DNA of 64,000 bases, from assembly GCA_025531455.1 (NCBI GenBank), contig JAMYHL010000016.1, positions 62,001-126,000 on the forward strand, written 5' to 3'. The notes beneath the pieces are model-generated. The model ran no database searches. It saw nothing but the letters and a program-made list of their open reading frames with translations, and was not told the DNA's origin. Below are positions 45,507-55,953 of this stretch, one piece after another; positions within the stretch are counted from its first letter, which is position 1, and the number at the start of each line of letters is the position of its first letter. The translations under genes and the position numbers were made by a program. Source of the stretch: Apiotrichum sp. Y4204. Lineage: Eukaryota > Basidiomycota > Tremellomycetes > Trichosporonales > Trichosporonaceae.

Positions 45507-46576
45507 GTGGAGCAGTCTGCATAGATGCGGGGTAGGCGGAGAGAACAAAGCCTCGTGCGCCAAGAGAGTGCGGAACACGAATATCAGAGCTAGAGAACAT
45601 TGAGAACACTAATAGGCGAGACTGTGGATCTATGGATAATGAGTCCAGATCCTTCACCGCTATCGTTTGATGGGAACGAGATCTCGGCGCAGGCCTGTTT
45701 CAGGCTCTTCTCCATGTCCGCCGCCTGCCGCGGATATGGCTACGAAACAAGCTTGCCGGGATTAACATTAACTGCAAGTATGGAAGCAGGCTCATCGGTG
45801 ATTGGCGCGGAGGGATCTTCCGCCTGCTTGATCTGGGGTGCTTTGTCATTGCAATGATAAGTACAGAAGCATGCAGCGTCCCGCGTCCCAGAGTCGTTAT
45901 GCTCGGCGTGGTGGAGCGCCGCCGTGCTGCGCGGACATGCCACGCGAGGCCCCGCGCGGGGCTGCCTCCTCACGCCCGAGCCTCCGGTGCGTCCTCGGCC
46001 GTGGGGCCCGGCCTATGGAAATGAGTTGTCCGGAGCAGACACCTCGTTTTGATGACGTCAAGGATTCACCACGTGCATTTCTCGAGCTCTTCGCGCGACT
46101 CAGCAGCCAATTATTCCCCAAAGCGGTAATTCTCCCTTGAATCACGGGGCAACTCTGCACCCCCGTGTCTTCCAAGTCCGCGGGTTCCGCTGGACGACGC
46201 GGCCGGAGATGACGCGAAGAGAGCCATCACTATCACAGAACACGGTGCCTCGGCCCGTCGCCACCCATACCGCGCTCCAACACCAGATTTTCTCGTTGCT
46301 CGCTGACTTTGATGTGCTCATCGTTCCCATCATCACCACGGATCCCGCCGAGGGGCGCGGCGAGCTCGCGGACATCGTCCGTGGTCTGCTCAATGTCGAA
46401 AAAAGCGGAAAATGGCCAACAAGTACTTAAATGCATGACTTTGGCGGTACGAACCCCCATCAACACCACTCTGAGCCTCGATACCACCACCACAGCAGAG
46501 CACACCACCACACCACAAGTTACCACACGCATACAACCCATAGACACACATACCTACACACACAATACTAGACACA
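45507..46576. promoter_or_regulatory. Intergenic: promoter of the DHA1-type transporter
   Basis: The last 150 nt before the ATG form a CA-rich (CACCAC/CACACA) leader. No coding frame is supported in the remaining 0.9 kb. Confidence 0.5.
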
Positions 46577-48244
46577 ATGATTGAGCCAGTCGAAGCTGAA
46601 ATCGCCCGCCCACCAATTTTCACCGACAAGCAGGAGAGGGTCCTCCGCGACGAGGAGCTCGAGCAGCCGAACACCATTGCCCGCAACGAGAGCGACGCGG
46701 ACACTGCTGTCGAAGAGCACCCGGACAAGGACGTTGAGAAGGCCGGTGGCCGCATCATCGTCGAGTTTGAGCCCGGATCGGGCGAGGACCCGCGCGAGTG
46801 GGGCAAGGCCAAGAAGTGGTGAGTATCTATATGGTTGGTGGCGCTGCCACATGACGATCGGCGATCAGTGCTGACTTCCAGGTATGCCACCCTCTCATGT
46901 TCATTCCTCTGCCTTGCTGTCGCGCTCGGCTCGTCGATGCCGACAGGAGACCTCAAGGGTCAGGCAAGGGACCTGCACGTCGGTCTCATTCCGATTTTCC
47001 TCTCCATTTCCCTCTTTGTTCTCGGCTTTGGTATCGGACCACTGCTTCTTGCGCCTCGTGAGTAGCCTTAATAAGTCTGGTGACAACGATGCTAACAACT
47101 AGTCTCTGAGATTGTCGGTCGCAAGCCCATCTACCTCGTTTCCATGTTCTTCTTCTTCTGGTTTACCCTCCCGTCATGCCTCGCCAAGAACCTCGCCACC
47201 ATGCTTGCCGGCCGCATGATTGCAGGCATTGCCGCCTCGGCACCGATGACCAACGTCGGCGGCTCCATTGCCGATGTCTGGAGCGTCGAGGACCGCGGTA
47301 TCCCAATGTCGGTCTTTAGCGCCACCATCTTCCTCGGTCCCTGCCTGGGACCCCTCTTCGGTGGCTGGATTGCCGAGAAGACTCACCAGTGGCGCTGGAT
47401 CTACTGGACCCTCTTTATCTTTGTCGGCGTCGTCTTCGTCTTCACCTGCTTCACCGCCGAGACCTTTGAGCCCGTCATCCTCCGCCACAAGGCCCAGAAG
47501 CTGAACAAGGAGCACAAGACCGACGTGCACGTGTCTAAGCACGATGTGAACCGCGTCCCCCTCGGCGAGAAGATGAAGGTCGCCCTTACCCGCCCGTTCA
47601 TCCTCATGTTCCTCGAGCCGATTATCCTCTTCATGTCGTTTTACCTCTCGTTCATCTACGCCCTGCTCTATGCTCTCTTCTTCGCGTTCCCGATCGCGTT
47701 CGAGGAGATCCGCGGCTGGGGACCGGGCATGACTGGTGTCTCGTTCGTCTCCATCATCATCGGCATGCTTATCGCCATGTGCATCATGCCTGTCCAGGAA
47801 AAGCTCTACGCCCGCCACTGCGCCAAGCACGGCCGCAAGCCTGAAGCCCGTCTCTACCCCATGATGCTCGGCTCGCTCTGCCTCCCGATCGCCCTCTTCA
47901 TTTTTGCTTTCACGAGCTACGACGGCCTCATCTGGGTCGGCCCCGCCGCTGCTGGCGTCGTCTTCGGCTTTGCCATGATCATGATCTACATCAGTGCAAA
48001 CAGCTACATTGTCGACTCGTACTCGAACTACGCCGCCTCGGCTGTCGCGGCCAAGACCCTCATGCGTTCGACCATTGGCGCCACCGTCCCCCTCTGGATT
48101 ACGCAGTGCTTCCACAACATGGGCTTCCAGTACGCTGGTCTCCTGTTTGCGCTCATCGCCTGCGTCCTTGTCCCCATCCCGTTCATCTTCTTTTGGAAGG
48201 GCGGACCCATCCGCGAGCGCTCCAGCCGTGCCGTCAAGGAGTAA
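46577..48244 (+). CDS. MFS multidrug/polyamine transporter, DHA1 family
   Basis: Three exons (introns 46819-46881 and 47058-47102) give 519 aa. An 80-residue hydrophilic, acidic N-terminus is followed by twelve helices. The DHA1 landmarks are present: GPLLLAPLSEIVGRKPIYL after helix 2 (spanning the second splice junction), RMIAGIAASAPMTNVGGSIADVW in helices 4-5, and a PFILMFLEPIILFMS helix 7. Family members are proton antiporters that export drugs or polyamines at the plasma membrane; the substrate here is not readable. Removing the introns is required for both the first helix (WYATLSCSF) and the A motif. Confidence 0.9.
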
Positions 48245-49869
48245 AGAATGAGCAGACGTGCAAGATAGAATACCCGAATAGCATAGTTACTGTAGCAGCA
48301 TACAACAATAATAGAGATATAGACACAAACATTGCAATGCATTGGGCTTTGTTTATCCACCTTCTATCGCAGCTTCCGCAAAGCCAGGGCTAGGGTCGGG
48401 GATCCCGGCACGTAGACGCCACATAACTTTACGGCCCTCCGTTGTCCCATCCTCGTCGACCTTGGCACCCCGCCCGCTCGGCTGCGGCTCTGTGCTGCCG
48501 TCGCCAGGATCGCAAGAGCTCTGCGGTCCCATTTCCATTTCTGGGCCCTGTTGCAGATTCCAGTGGAGCGCAGCGCGAAGTATAGAAGGGTTCTTATCAC
48601 GGTCGGACACGTCGCACCCTGGTTCCAGGAGTTGCTTCCGGGGCACATGCCGCCCCACAACCACTTAGCTATGAGATCATTGGTCCCAGCCGCGTAGCCG
48701 ACTGCTGCCCACTCGAGTTCCTCCGATGGCAGCCCGCATGCCAAGAAAGAGATCTTGAGCCAAACGCGGCTGTTGACCACGGGTCTACCAACTGTGGAGC
48801 CCCGCAGCTCCGTGGTCACTACACCCGTGGCCGTTACATGCCTAATGCCATCGATGACGGCTTACTCGCTGCCGTCAACAACGAGCACGAAACACATATC
48901 CTAGCACTCCGGCCATGAGCACGCCGCACAGCATCAGGATATATCATTTCCATCCCCGACACGGATCTCTGGCGGTACGGACGATGGACGCGCGCGGCGC
49001 GGCGGCACGTACAGCAGCCACGTATACCCGCCTATCCGCTCTGGCTGATGTGTAAGGCCTGGTGGGCGTGTGGATGAACCAAGGCCCGCGTCAGTGGTCT
49101 GTATCTTATCGAATCCGCCACGTTGCTGGCGGCATGGCCCACCGTTCCACCGATCACAAGACGACAATAATCAGCCATAGCCAGCTTGGCAGAGGCCATG
49201 TGGACAGGAAATGGCGCTAATAGCGGCAGTTGGATATGCGCCGCTGCCACCTGGTATATGCGCTTAATTGCGACTGGCTGCAACTCGGCGCCCCCCTCCG
49301 CCAGTGCTGCCGCCTCGGCAGCTCGGCGCCTCGTTTACCACGCCACGAGACGGGGGAATTCTGCGGCACGCGCCGCGTACAGCCAGTATTCCCAGGCATA
49401 TTTGCCGAGGCGGACATTTTCCAGAGTGTGCTGCTGGCCCGTAACGATTCGAGGTAGAGTTGCGGGCTCGGGATTTGGCTCGAGCTCGTACTCTCTCATG
49501 AGTCTGGGGGGCATGACGTTCCCGACGCTAATGTTTACCAGCAATCCTCAGACATCTCTTCCCATCACCAGTGCCTGCTGTGTCGCCACCACGATCACGA
49601 CTGACGAGCGTGGCCCCAACGGGCCCCAACGGCCCCGGCCGCATCCCCAGACTCTATTCTTATCTACGTAATGCCCACCAGAGATTAGCCGTGGTGCAGC
49701 GCAGCACGTAGCGACGTTCGAAGGGCTGCCCACCAGATACAGTTGATCAGATCTCGGTGTCGGCTGTGTCTGCCCCGACATGCAGGGTTCAGAAACATAT
49801 TTACCTCAAAAGCCAACCTTTGTTCGCCAGTCCCCAGGATTCGTTTCGACCAGCTAGCACTTTTTCAAC
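48245..49869. other. 1.6 kb intergenic with a possible gene relic
   Basis: A minus-strand frame from 49544 down to 49032 is protein-like except for one in-frame TAA at 49335-49337. No other gene is supported. The right end serves as promoter of the next transporter. Confidence 0.4.
49032..49544 (-). pseudogene. Possible decayed ORF interrupted by one stop
   Basis: Two adjacent minus-strand open stretches share one frame. The first (49544-49335) reads protein-like (REYELEPNPEPATLPRIVTG) and ends at TAA. The second resumes at once (TRRRAAEAAALAEG) and continues to 49032. I found no intron that removes the stop and keeps the frame. It may be a pseudogene or chance. Confidence 0.25.
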
Positions 49870-51820
49870 ATGTCCCACTTCACAGACGAGAAGGCGTCGA
49901 TGGGCGTCGACGCAAAGGACGTGACACACGACGAGGGACTGCACCGCCGCGTGTCTCGCGCATCGCACAGCAAGCTGCCGTATTCCGTCGCCGAGATGGA
50001 GGTCACCGACGACGAGATCGCCGAGGGCGAGGCCATCATCGCCGCCCACGAGGAGTTTACCCCGGAGGAGTACAAAAAGCTGATGCGCAAGGTCGACCTT
50101 GTCCTCATGGTGAGTAACTGCATGCGAAATGTTTTACACCGTGTCCACATGCCCCCAAGCCACCACGACGCGTCAGGCGTCCATCAAAGCGCCTTGGTGG
50201 TTTTGGCGGATGATTTTTTGACCCTTTCTTTTCCCTGTTTTCCTCTTCTAGTTATTTGTTTTATTCCTATCACACAATGCGACGTTTACTGACTTCAGCC
50301 CATGCTCATGATCATCTACGGCTTGCAGTACAGCGACAAGACGAGTCTGTCATCAGGCATTGTGTTTGGCCTCGCGCCGGACACAGGTATCACCAAAGCA
50401 GAGTTTGCAAACTTGTCGACGTTCTTTTGTGAGCCCCCTTTTTTTTTTTCCTTGCTGTGGTGGCACCGCCACTGACACCTCCAGACATGGCATACGCTAT
50501 TGCACAGTACCCGATGAGCTGGGGCCTGCAGCGCTTCCCGCTTGGCCGTGCGCTCGGCGTGTGTGTCGTGTTGTGGGGTGCGATGGTCATGTTCCTCGGC
50601 GCATGCCACAACTACGCCGAGCTCGCCGTCGTCCGCGTCCTCCTCGGTTGGTTCGAGTCGGTCGTCACCCCCGGTTTCGCCATCTTCACCGCCTCTTGGT
50701 ACCTTCGCCGCGAGCAGGGTCTCCGCCAGGCATGCTACTACTCGATGAGTGAGTAGAAATATTACCCTTCCGCGAGGGCACATGCTAATTCTGCAGACAG
50801 CTTCTTCGGCATGGTCTTCGGTGTCGGCATCTACTACATTGCGCTCAACCAGCAGAAGAAGGGTGGCCTTGCCGCTTGGCGCGTGATCAACCTCTTCCTC
50901 GGCGGTGTCACCGTCGGCATGGGTATCATCTTCCTCGTCTTCGGCGGGACCCCCGACGAGGTCTGGTGGCTCAGCAAGCGCGAGAGGCGGATGGCCAAGG
51001 CCCGTATTGTTGAGAACGCGACCGGCGGCGGTGAGAGCCACTCATGGAAGTGGGAGCAGGTCCGCGAGTGCTTCCGCGACCCGCAGTACTGGCACGCCCT
51101 GCTGTTCGGTCTCTTCCAGAACATCCCCAACGGGTGAGTGTGGAGGCACATGTGGAATGGGAAACAGGGAAGCTCGACTAACGCGCAGCGCTCTCTCCAC
51201 CTTCCAGAACCTCATCTTCCAGGGCCTCGGCTTCAGCAACCTCGAGACAGTCCTCTACCAGCTTCCGATGCAGGGCATCTGCTTTGTGCTGTGCATCATC
51301 AGCGGCATCCTCATCCGGTACTTCCCGAAGCTGCGTTTCCCGATCGGTCTCCTCTTCGAGGCGGACCTCGTCTTTGTCCTCTTCTTCATGGGCTTTGCGG
51401 ACGTCGGCAAGTGGGCCCTGTGGGGCGTGTACTCGCTCTCGCAGTCCTTCTCGATCGCGACCTTTGTTGTTGCGTGGCCCATGATCTCGATCAACGTGGC
51501 GGGCCGCACGAAAAAGTCCTTCTTTGGCGCCACCTCGCTGCTCGTCTACTGCATCGGTAACATTTGTCGGCTCGCAGGTCATGCGCCCCTCGGATGCGCC
51601 GCGGTACCACAAGGGCCTGACCGTGTGCGCGTGCGCCATGGTCGCCAACATGGTCAACACGGCCTTCTGGTGGCTCCACTACGTGCGCCAGAACCGCAAG
51701 CGTGCCACCGAGTATGCCGAGTCGGGCCTCACCACCGAGGAGCGCGACCACCAGAACTGGCTCGCGGGCGAGACCGACCTCACCGACATCCAAAACCGCT
51801 TCTTCCGCTACGAGTGCTAG
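49870..51820 (+). pseudogene. Dal5-like MFS transporter with a 1-nt frameshift near its end
   Basis: Five exons (introns 50110-50298, 50429-50484, 50749-50796, 51134-51188) encode an otherwise complete anion:cation symporter of about 534 aa. It has an acidic N-terminus, the first helix region PMLMIIYGLQYSDKTSLSSG, the SWYLRREQGLRQACYYSM loop, and a C-terminus ending RFFRYEC. Exon lengths total 1603 nt, one more than a multiple of three. Reading frame is lost between ...LLVYCIGNI and VGSQVMRPSDAPRYHKG, where the DNA has ATTTGTC (51562-51568) instead of the ATTGTC needed. Either a single T was inserted in the genome or it is a sequencing error. Without the extra base the protein would be intact. 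The first intron (189 nt) is long for this genome. Confidence 0.75.
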
Positions 51821-52730
51821 ACGGTGGAATCAGGTGGCCGGGTAGTTGGGGGGGTCAAGGCAGTCTCAGGTCTGAGTTTTGGTCTGGTTGTGATTGTGTT
51901 TGTACAGAGTTAGTAGTAGCAAGTAACAGTAGCAGCAGTAGTACTGGCAGGATGGATCTCTAGTTGTCATTTGGAACCAACTTATGGTGACCGCGCATGC
52001 TCCCATCCCTGACGAGGTGTTGCCCAACAGCTGCACCTGTTACGTACAGTATAGTCTGCCACATGTGCATGTTGTCACTGACCGGCCCCTCGAATAACAA
52101 GGATACAGACAAACACACCAATATGACTGATAAGTGCAGTGCCCTGCGCGAAACTCTCTCACGGGTTTGCAGCACACTCCGACCAGCCTCCTCGCTGGAC
52201 CTGCGTAGTTCCGGGGGATAGTGGACGCCCGACGCCCTCGCCGACGGTCTGTCTGATGAGATCAGTCACGCATTCCTCAAAGATCGGAGAGGTTCCTGCG
52301 TCCAATGGGTTTACATTCCAGGGCGGCCGACCCACAGAGTGGATGTCGCGGTTATACAGCCAGCTCCCGCCGCACAATGCCTTCGGTCATCCATGGAAGA
52401 TAGTCATGCCAGACGTAGAATTCGACGACGACCAGAACGAGGGCCACCTCGAGGATAGTGACTTCGGCGATGGCCCAGGCCCTAATAGGCAGCAGACGAC
52501 ATGTCGAATACGGCTTGTCCAGTCCGCCCGACACTGTAGAGTTACGCTGGCGCTCTGGGAACCGAGGTACGCAGACTTCCGATGTTTGTTGGCCTCTCGT
52601 TCCCTGTCTCTACCTCCATCAAATGTCATCAGCCAAACTGTTCAACGGTTAGTCGGCCCGAAGGCCTAGAGGCTAGGGTCTGGGAGGATAAAGGCAGCAT
52701 TGTGATGAGTCCCGAGGAGACAAATGTGCG
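51821..52730. other. Intergenic 0.9 kb between convergent genes
   Basis: Open frames on both strands (52139-52669 plus, 52352-52534 minus) lack convincing composition. The minus-strand one could be a 3' exon of the F-box-like gene, but no splice path with an acceptable intron is clear. Confidence 0.4.
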
Positions 52731-53558
52731 TCAGTGCACGCCCCTCCTGGTAGTGAACACCGTAGAATACTCACCAGATGGTGGGAACTCCATCTGATCA
52801 TTGAACGGAGCCACGAAATGCGACATTGTTTCAAAGTCGACTGAGAGAAAGTGGCGATGATCGGGCTGGGGCTCGAGGCGATCTGTGACGTGTTTGACGG
52901 TGCCATCTGAACAAACACCGGCAAAAGTAAGCCTCATCGGTTGGGTGAGATTAACAATGCGGGTGATGGTCGACGGCGCGGTCGGGTTGTCGCTGGGCGT
53001 CTCGACCACGGTTGCCGTGGGTACGGTGAACACGACGTGCTCCGCGCGGTCAAAGTAGTCGATGCCGCGAATGTCTCCAATTTGCGGCACACCCATCCCC
53101 AGAGGTCCGAAGATGATGATCTTGGCAGCTGGGAATGGGACTTGGGGAAAGGACTCGCCACGATACGGCACCAGCCGCACGACCTCAAGATGGGGAAACG
53201 TGAAGGCATCGAGGAGGGCCACCCCGGCGGTGGTTAGCCCACCGCGGATGTCGACGTAGCGCGTGTACCGTGCTATGCGCCGGTGTGCGTCTCCAGTAAC
53301 TTGATCGTGCGGGGTGTTACGAAAGAAGCGCGGATTGCCCGGGAGACGGTGGTTGGGCGCTGTGAGCGCGATGGTGATGTTTGGTTCGTCGCCGCGGGTA
53401 ATGACGACATGTTCATACAGCCTCGCGTCCGCCCTATCGCGCCACTCGCGCGATACGCGGCGCAACGTAAACAGAGCCTCGGGCTTGCAGTGATACAGAA
53501 CGCTATCGATGATGTGTGGGAACATCAGGTGGTCTATTTGGGCTGTCATCGTGGCCAT
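52731..53558 (-). CDS. F-box-like protein
   Basis: From the ATG at 53558 the frame gives 275 aa (MATMTAQIDHLMFPHIID...). Residues about 8-50 resemble an F-box: a Pro-containing first helix, then ALFTLRRVSREWRDRADARLYEHVVIT. F-box proteins link substrates to SCF ubiquitin ligases through Skp1. The rest contains strand-rich segments (HLEVVRLVPYRGESFPQVPF; EHVVFTVPTATVVET) such as seen in leucine-rich or beta-type substrate domains. A possible GTGAGT donor near the end (around 52770) means the true C-terminus may differ. The frame continues upstream to 54245 but that part looks non-coding. Confidence 0.6.
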   Translation of the reverse strand: MATMTAQIDHLMFPHIIDSVLYHCKPEALFTLRRVSREWRDRADARLYEHVVITRGDEPNITIALTAPNHRLPGNPRFFRNTPHDQVTGDAHRRIARYTRYVDIRGGLTTAGVALLDAFTFPHLEVVRLVPYRGESFPQVPFPAAKIIIFGPLGMGVPQIGDIRGIDYFDRAEHVVFTVPTATVVETPSDNPTAPSTITRIVNLTQPMRLTFAGVCSDGTVKHVTDRLEPQPDHRHFLSVDFETMSHFVAPFNDQMEFPPSGEYSTVFTTRRGVH

Positions 53559-53862
53559 TGCTAGGGATCTTGGCGTAGTGGCTGCCCGCACCCCACACTG
53601 CTCTCGTGCTCTTTCACCGGATCCTCGGGCGCGCGATTCGCTTCGCCGTGAATGGGCCGAGTTGCGGAGCGGTGCGTGCGGCCGAGCCCTGTAACGGCAC
53701 TCCACTGCGGGATCGTGAGCTCGTGAGAGTGGGCAAAGTGGAGCTCGGAGAAGTAAGCTGCAAGATGTAAGACACAGATCGATCAATGTCTGCATCGAGT
53801 AGAATCCGATGCGGACGTACGGACCCGACAGGTCTGTGGGTGTGTCGGGTCCCACCCCGAAG

Positions 53863-53890
53863 GCCGCAAGCCGCGAGCCGCAAGCCGCAA
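53863..53890 (+). repeat. Four tandem 7-bp GCCGCAA-type units
   Basis: GCCGCAA, GCCGCGA, GCCGCAA, GCCGCAA in direct succession upstream of the F-box-like gene. Confidence 0.85.
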
Positions 53891-55293
53891 GTGACAGTGG
53901 GGCTGCCGTAGAGTGGGATCCAGTCCCACGATCATATGCCGCGAGCAGCGAGGTGGCGCAGCGGGTACGTACAAGGCTTGTCATGCATGCATGCCGCCCG
54001 TCGGAACTTGCAGACATGTACGTACAAAGTGCTGCACTTTGTCTTGCTCTCGTGGATCTCAGATCCAGGTCTTCAGTGCTGGGAACCGAGGTGCGGGGCA
54101 AACCAACCTTGCCAGCGGGTGAACAACATGATGACAACAAAGAGCCAGGCTCACGATTGACCACGCACAATACGGCTGAGGCCCAACACGGCCTCCGGCA
54201 GTTCATTGCACGTGTGACTGAATGACTGTGCGCAGCATGCAGCATGGCCAGCGTGGGAGACGGGCCGCGCGCATAGCATGCATAGCAGATGCGCTGGCTG
54301 GCGCCCTTTTTGTGCCCTGCGAATGTCTCACCAGCAGTTCACAGCGTTCACAGCTGGCGACGACTGCCGTTTCTGGGCGCCGCACAACTCGTCCGCACGC
54401 CGCTCGGCCTCTCGGCGGGGTTCCTGCTGCAACTGCCGATTCTTCGGCTGTTCTTTGCATTCCACTCTCCGCGGTGCCACAGGGCAGCAAGCTCACGGCA
54501 TGCATAGCGCGCGTCATACTCCTCCCTGCGATTGTCATTCTATTCAGTTCCGGTAGCGAGCACAGAGCCGAAGTCGGGAACGACGCCGCTGGCCGCTGGC
54601 TGTTAGCAGGCACTCCGGCAGGCACTCCGGCAAAGCCACACCGCCTCGAGGGTCCTCTGGTGTCTGACTGTGAGTCATCAGCCATTCTTGTTCATTTTGC
54701 TTGCCATTCCCCCTCGTCCCCCTCGTCCTCCTCCCCTCCACTCCTCCCCTCCACCCCGCATTCCCATTCCGCTCCGCGCGCCAAGAATATCTGTCTGCTG
54801 ACTACTTGTGTCTACTTTTGATCCGTCTGACTGGCCTCAGAAGACCCGCTGGGCAGCTGACGCCGATCGAAGAAGCAAGAACAGCGGAAGCTCTCGGGCA
54901 AACCTTGCATATGCTGTTGTGGGACCTGTTTGTACGTTTGTGGCTGCTTCTAGCCGCGCGAGTTGGTCAACTGTATCTCTGATTTCCCTGGCTCCTAGGT
55001 CTTTCTCTCCTTGTGGCCTTAGTGCTCCACACGAGTCGACGGGGTTTCTGCCCTGTCTCACGGATCACGAGCACGTCCCCCACCCTGTCCATTGTGGGCT
55101 GGCGTCTGCGTCGGCCCGTAACACTTCACCGACAACTTCACCGACTGGGGGCCATCATTGTGCAAGCTCACAGCGCGCAGCGGGAACATCAATGATTGTC
55201 AAGTTATTTTGGCACCCGCGATCCGAGCGCGGAACTCTCAGAATGCGTCGCTCCTCGGTGGAATGCAAAAGGAGTGCCCGAGGTTGACAAAGG

Positions 55294-55299
55294 TATAAA
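55294..55299 (+). promoter_or_regulatory. TATA box upstream of the signal-peptide ORF
   Basis: TATAAA in the context AAAGGTATAAAGGCTC, followed by an AC/CT-rich leader and an ATG at 55417. This strong promoter layout argues that the short ORF is the start of a real gene. Confidence 0.6.
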
Positions 55300-55416
55300 G
55301 GCTCAAGTGGCGGGTACCTTGTTCAACCACCCAGCTCCAAACGAACATTGAACCCGACCGACCTCTCATAGCTAATCTCCTGGCCCTCAACTAATCTCCA
55401 ACTACAGCAACCAAAG

Positions 55417-55511
55417 ATGCTCGCTACCACCCTCGCTCTCGTCCTCGCGACCCTCGCCGTCGCCCAGAACCCCTGCCAGCCCTCGTCCTCGTCCTCGGCG
55501 CCCCCCCCCCC

Positions 55512-55542
<31 letters not shown>

Positions 55543-55581
55543 TTGCTTGCCGCACCGAGTAGCGCAAAAGCAGCACATTGA
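55417..55581 (+). CDS. Signal peptide ORF truncated at a poly-C tract (probable fragment of a secreted protein)
   Basis: The ATG at 55417 opens a 54-codon frame starting MLATTLALVLATLAVAQNPC, a near-ideal signal peptide with cleavage after AVA. It continues QPSSSSSA, typical of the linker of a secreted or wall protein, and then enters 14 C, 4 G and 24 C bases (55501-55542), read as poly-Pro. It stops 12 codons later at 55579-55581. The promoter and signal peptide look real, while the C/G homopolymer and abrupt end look like an assembly or sequencing artefact, so the mature protein is probably missing. Confidence 0.5.
55501..55542 (+). repeat. Homopolymer tract C14-G4-C24
   Basis: Forty-two bases made only of C and G in three runs, unlike anything else in the window. 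It coincides with the loss of the secreted-protein frame. Confidence 0.95.
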
Positions 55582-55953
55582 TCCATTGCTTGTGCTTATT
55601 GCCGCGGGACTGTTGTAGCACTGCAACTGCTGTATAGCTGTAAAGCTGTCACCGCTGCCACTCGCCAGTCACCGACCCAGCCCGTTCCCGCTCTGCTCAT
55701 CAGCAACCAGGTCCACTTTCTCAACAACAACAACAACAACAACAACCATCATAATTAGCGGCGGCGAGCACTAATATCCATCAACACCCGAACAGTCGCG
55801 ACCATCCATCCCTCCGCGACGCGTTCTCTTGATCTACCCGCGCGCTACCTCTGTCTTCCTCGCGACAGCTAGCACCCGCCCACGCCTGGATCACATTCCG
55901 CCTTCCCTCCCAGGCCACCGGCCGACCAACCTTTTCCTCACCACGATATCACA
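55582..55953 (+). promoter_or_regulatory. Upstream region of RAC1
   Basis: CT-rich with an AAC trinucleotide run (about six CAA/ACA units near 55721-55745). It serves as promoter and leader of RAC1; no other gene is seen. Confidence 0.5.

Larger units (their letters stand above)
53559..55416. promoter_or_regulatory. 1.9 kb intergenic, divergent promoters and small repeats
   Basis: Holds four tandem 7-bp GCCGCAA/GCCGCGA units at 53863-53890 and a doubled 12-bp GGCACTCCGGCA near 54610-54632. A TATAAA box at 55294-55299 lies 123 nt before the signal-peptide ORF at 55417. No gene is supported. Confidence 0.5.

Noticed and set aside
47174..48115. 313-codon minus-strand frame
   Set aside because: Antisense of the DHA1-type transporter.
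51545..51581. Short intron (GTAACA...CGCAG) to explain the transporter frameshift
   Set aside because: It would be only about 21 nt, shorter than any other intron here (minimum 32), and would delete the conserved GNIVGSQ residues.
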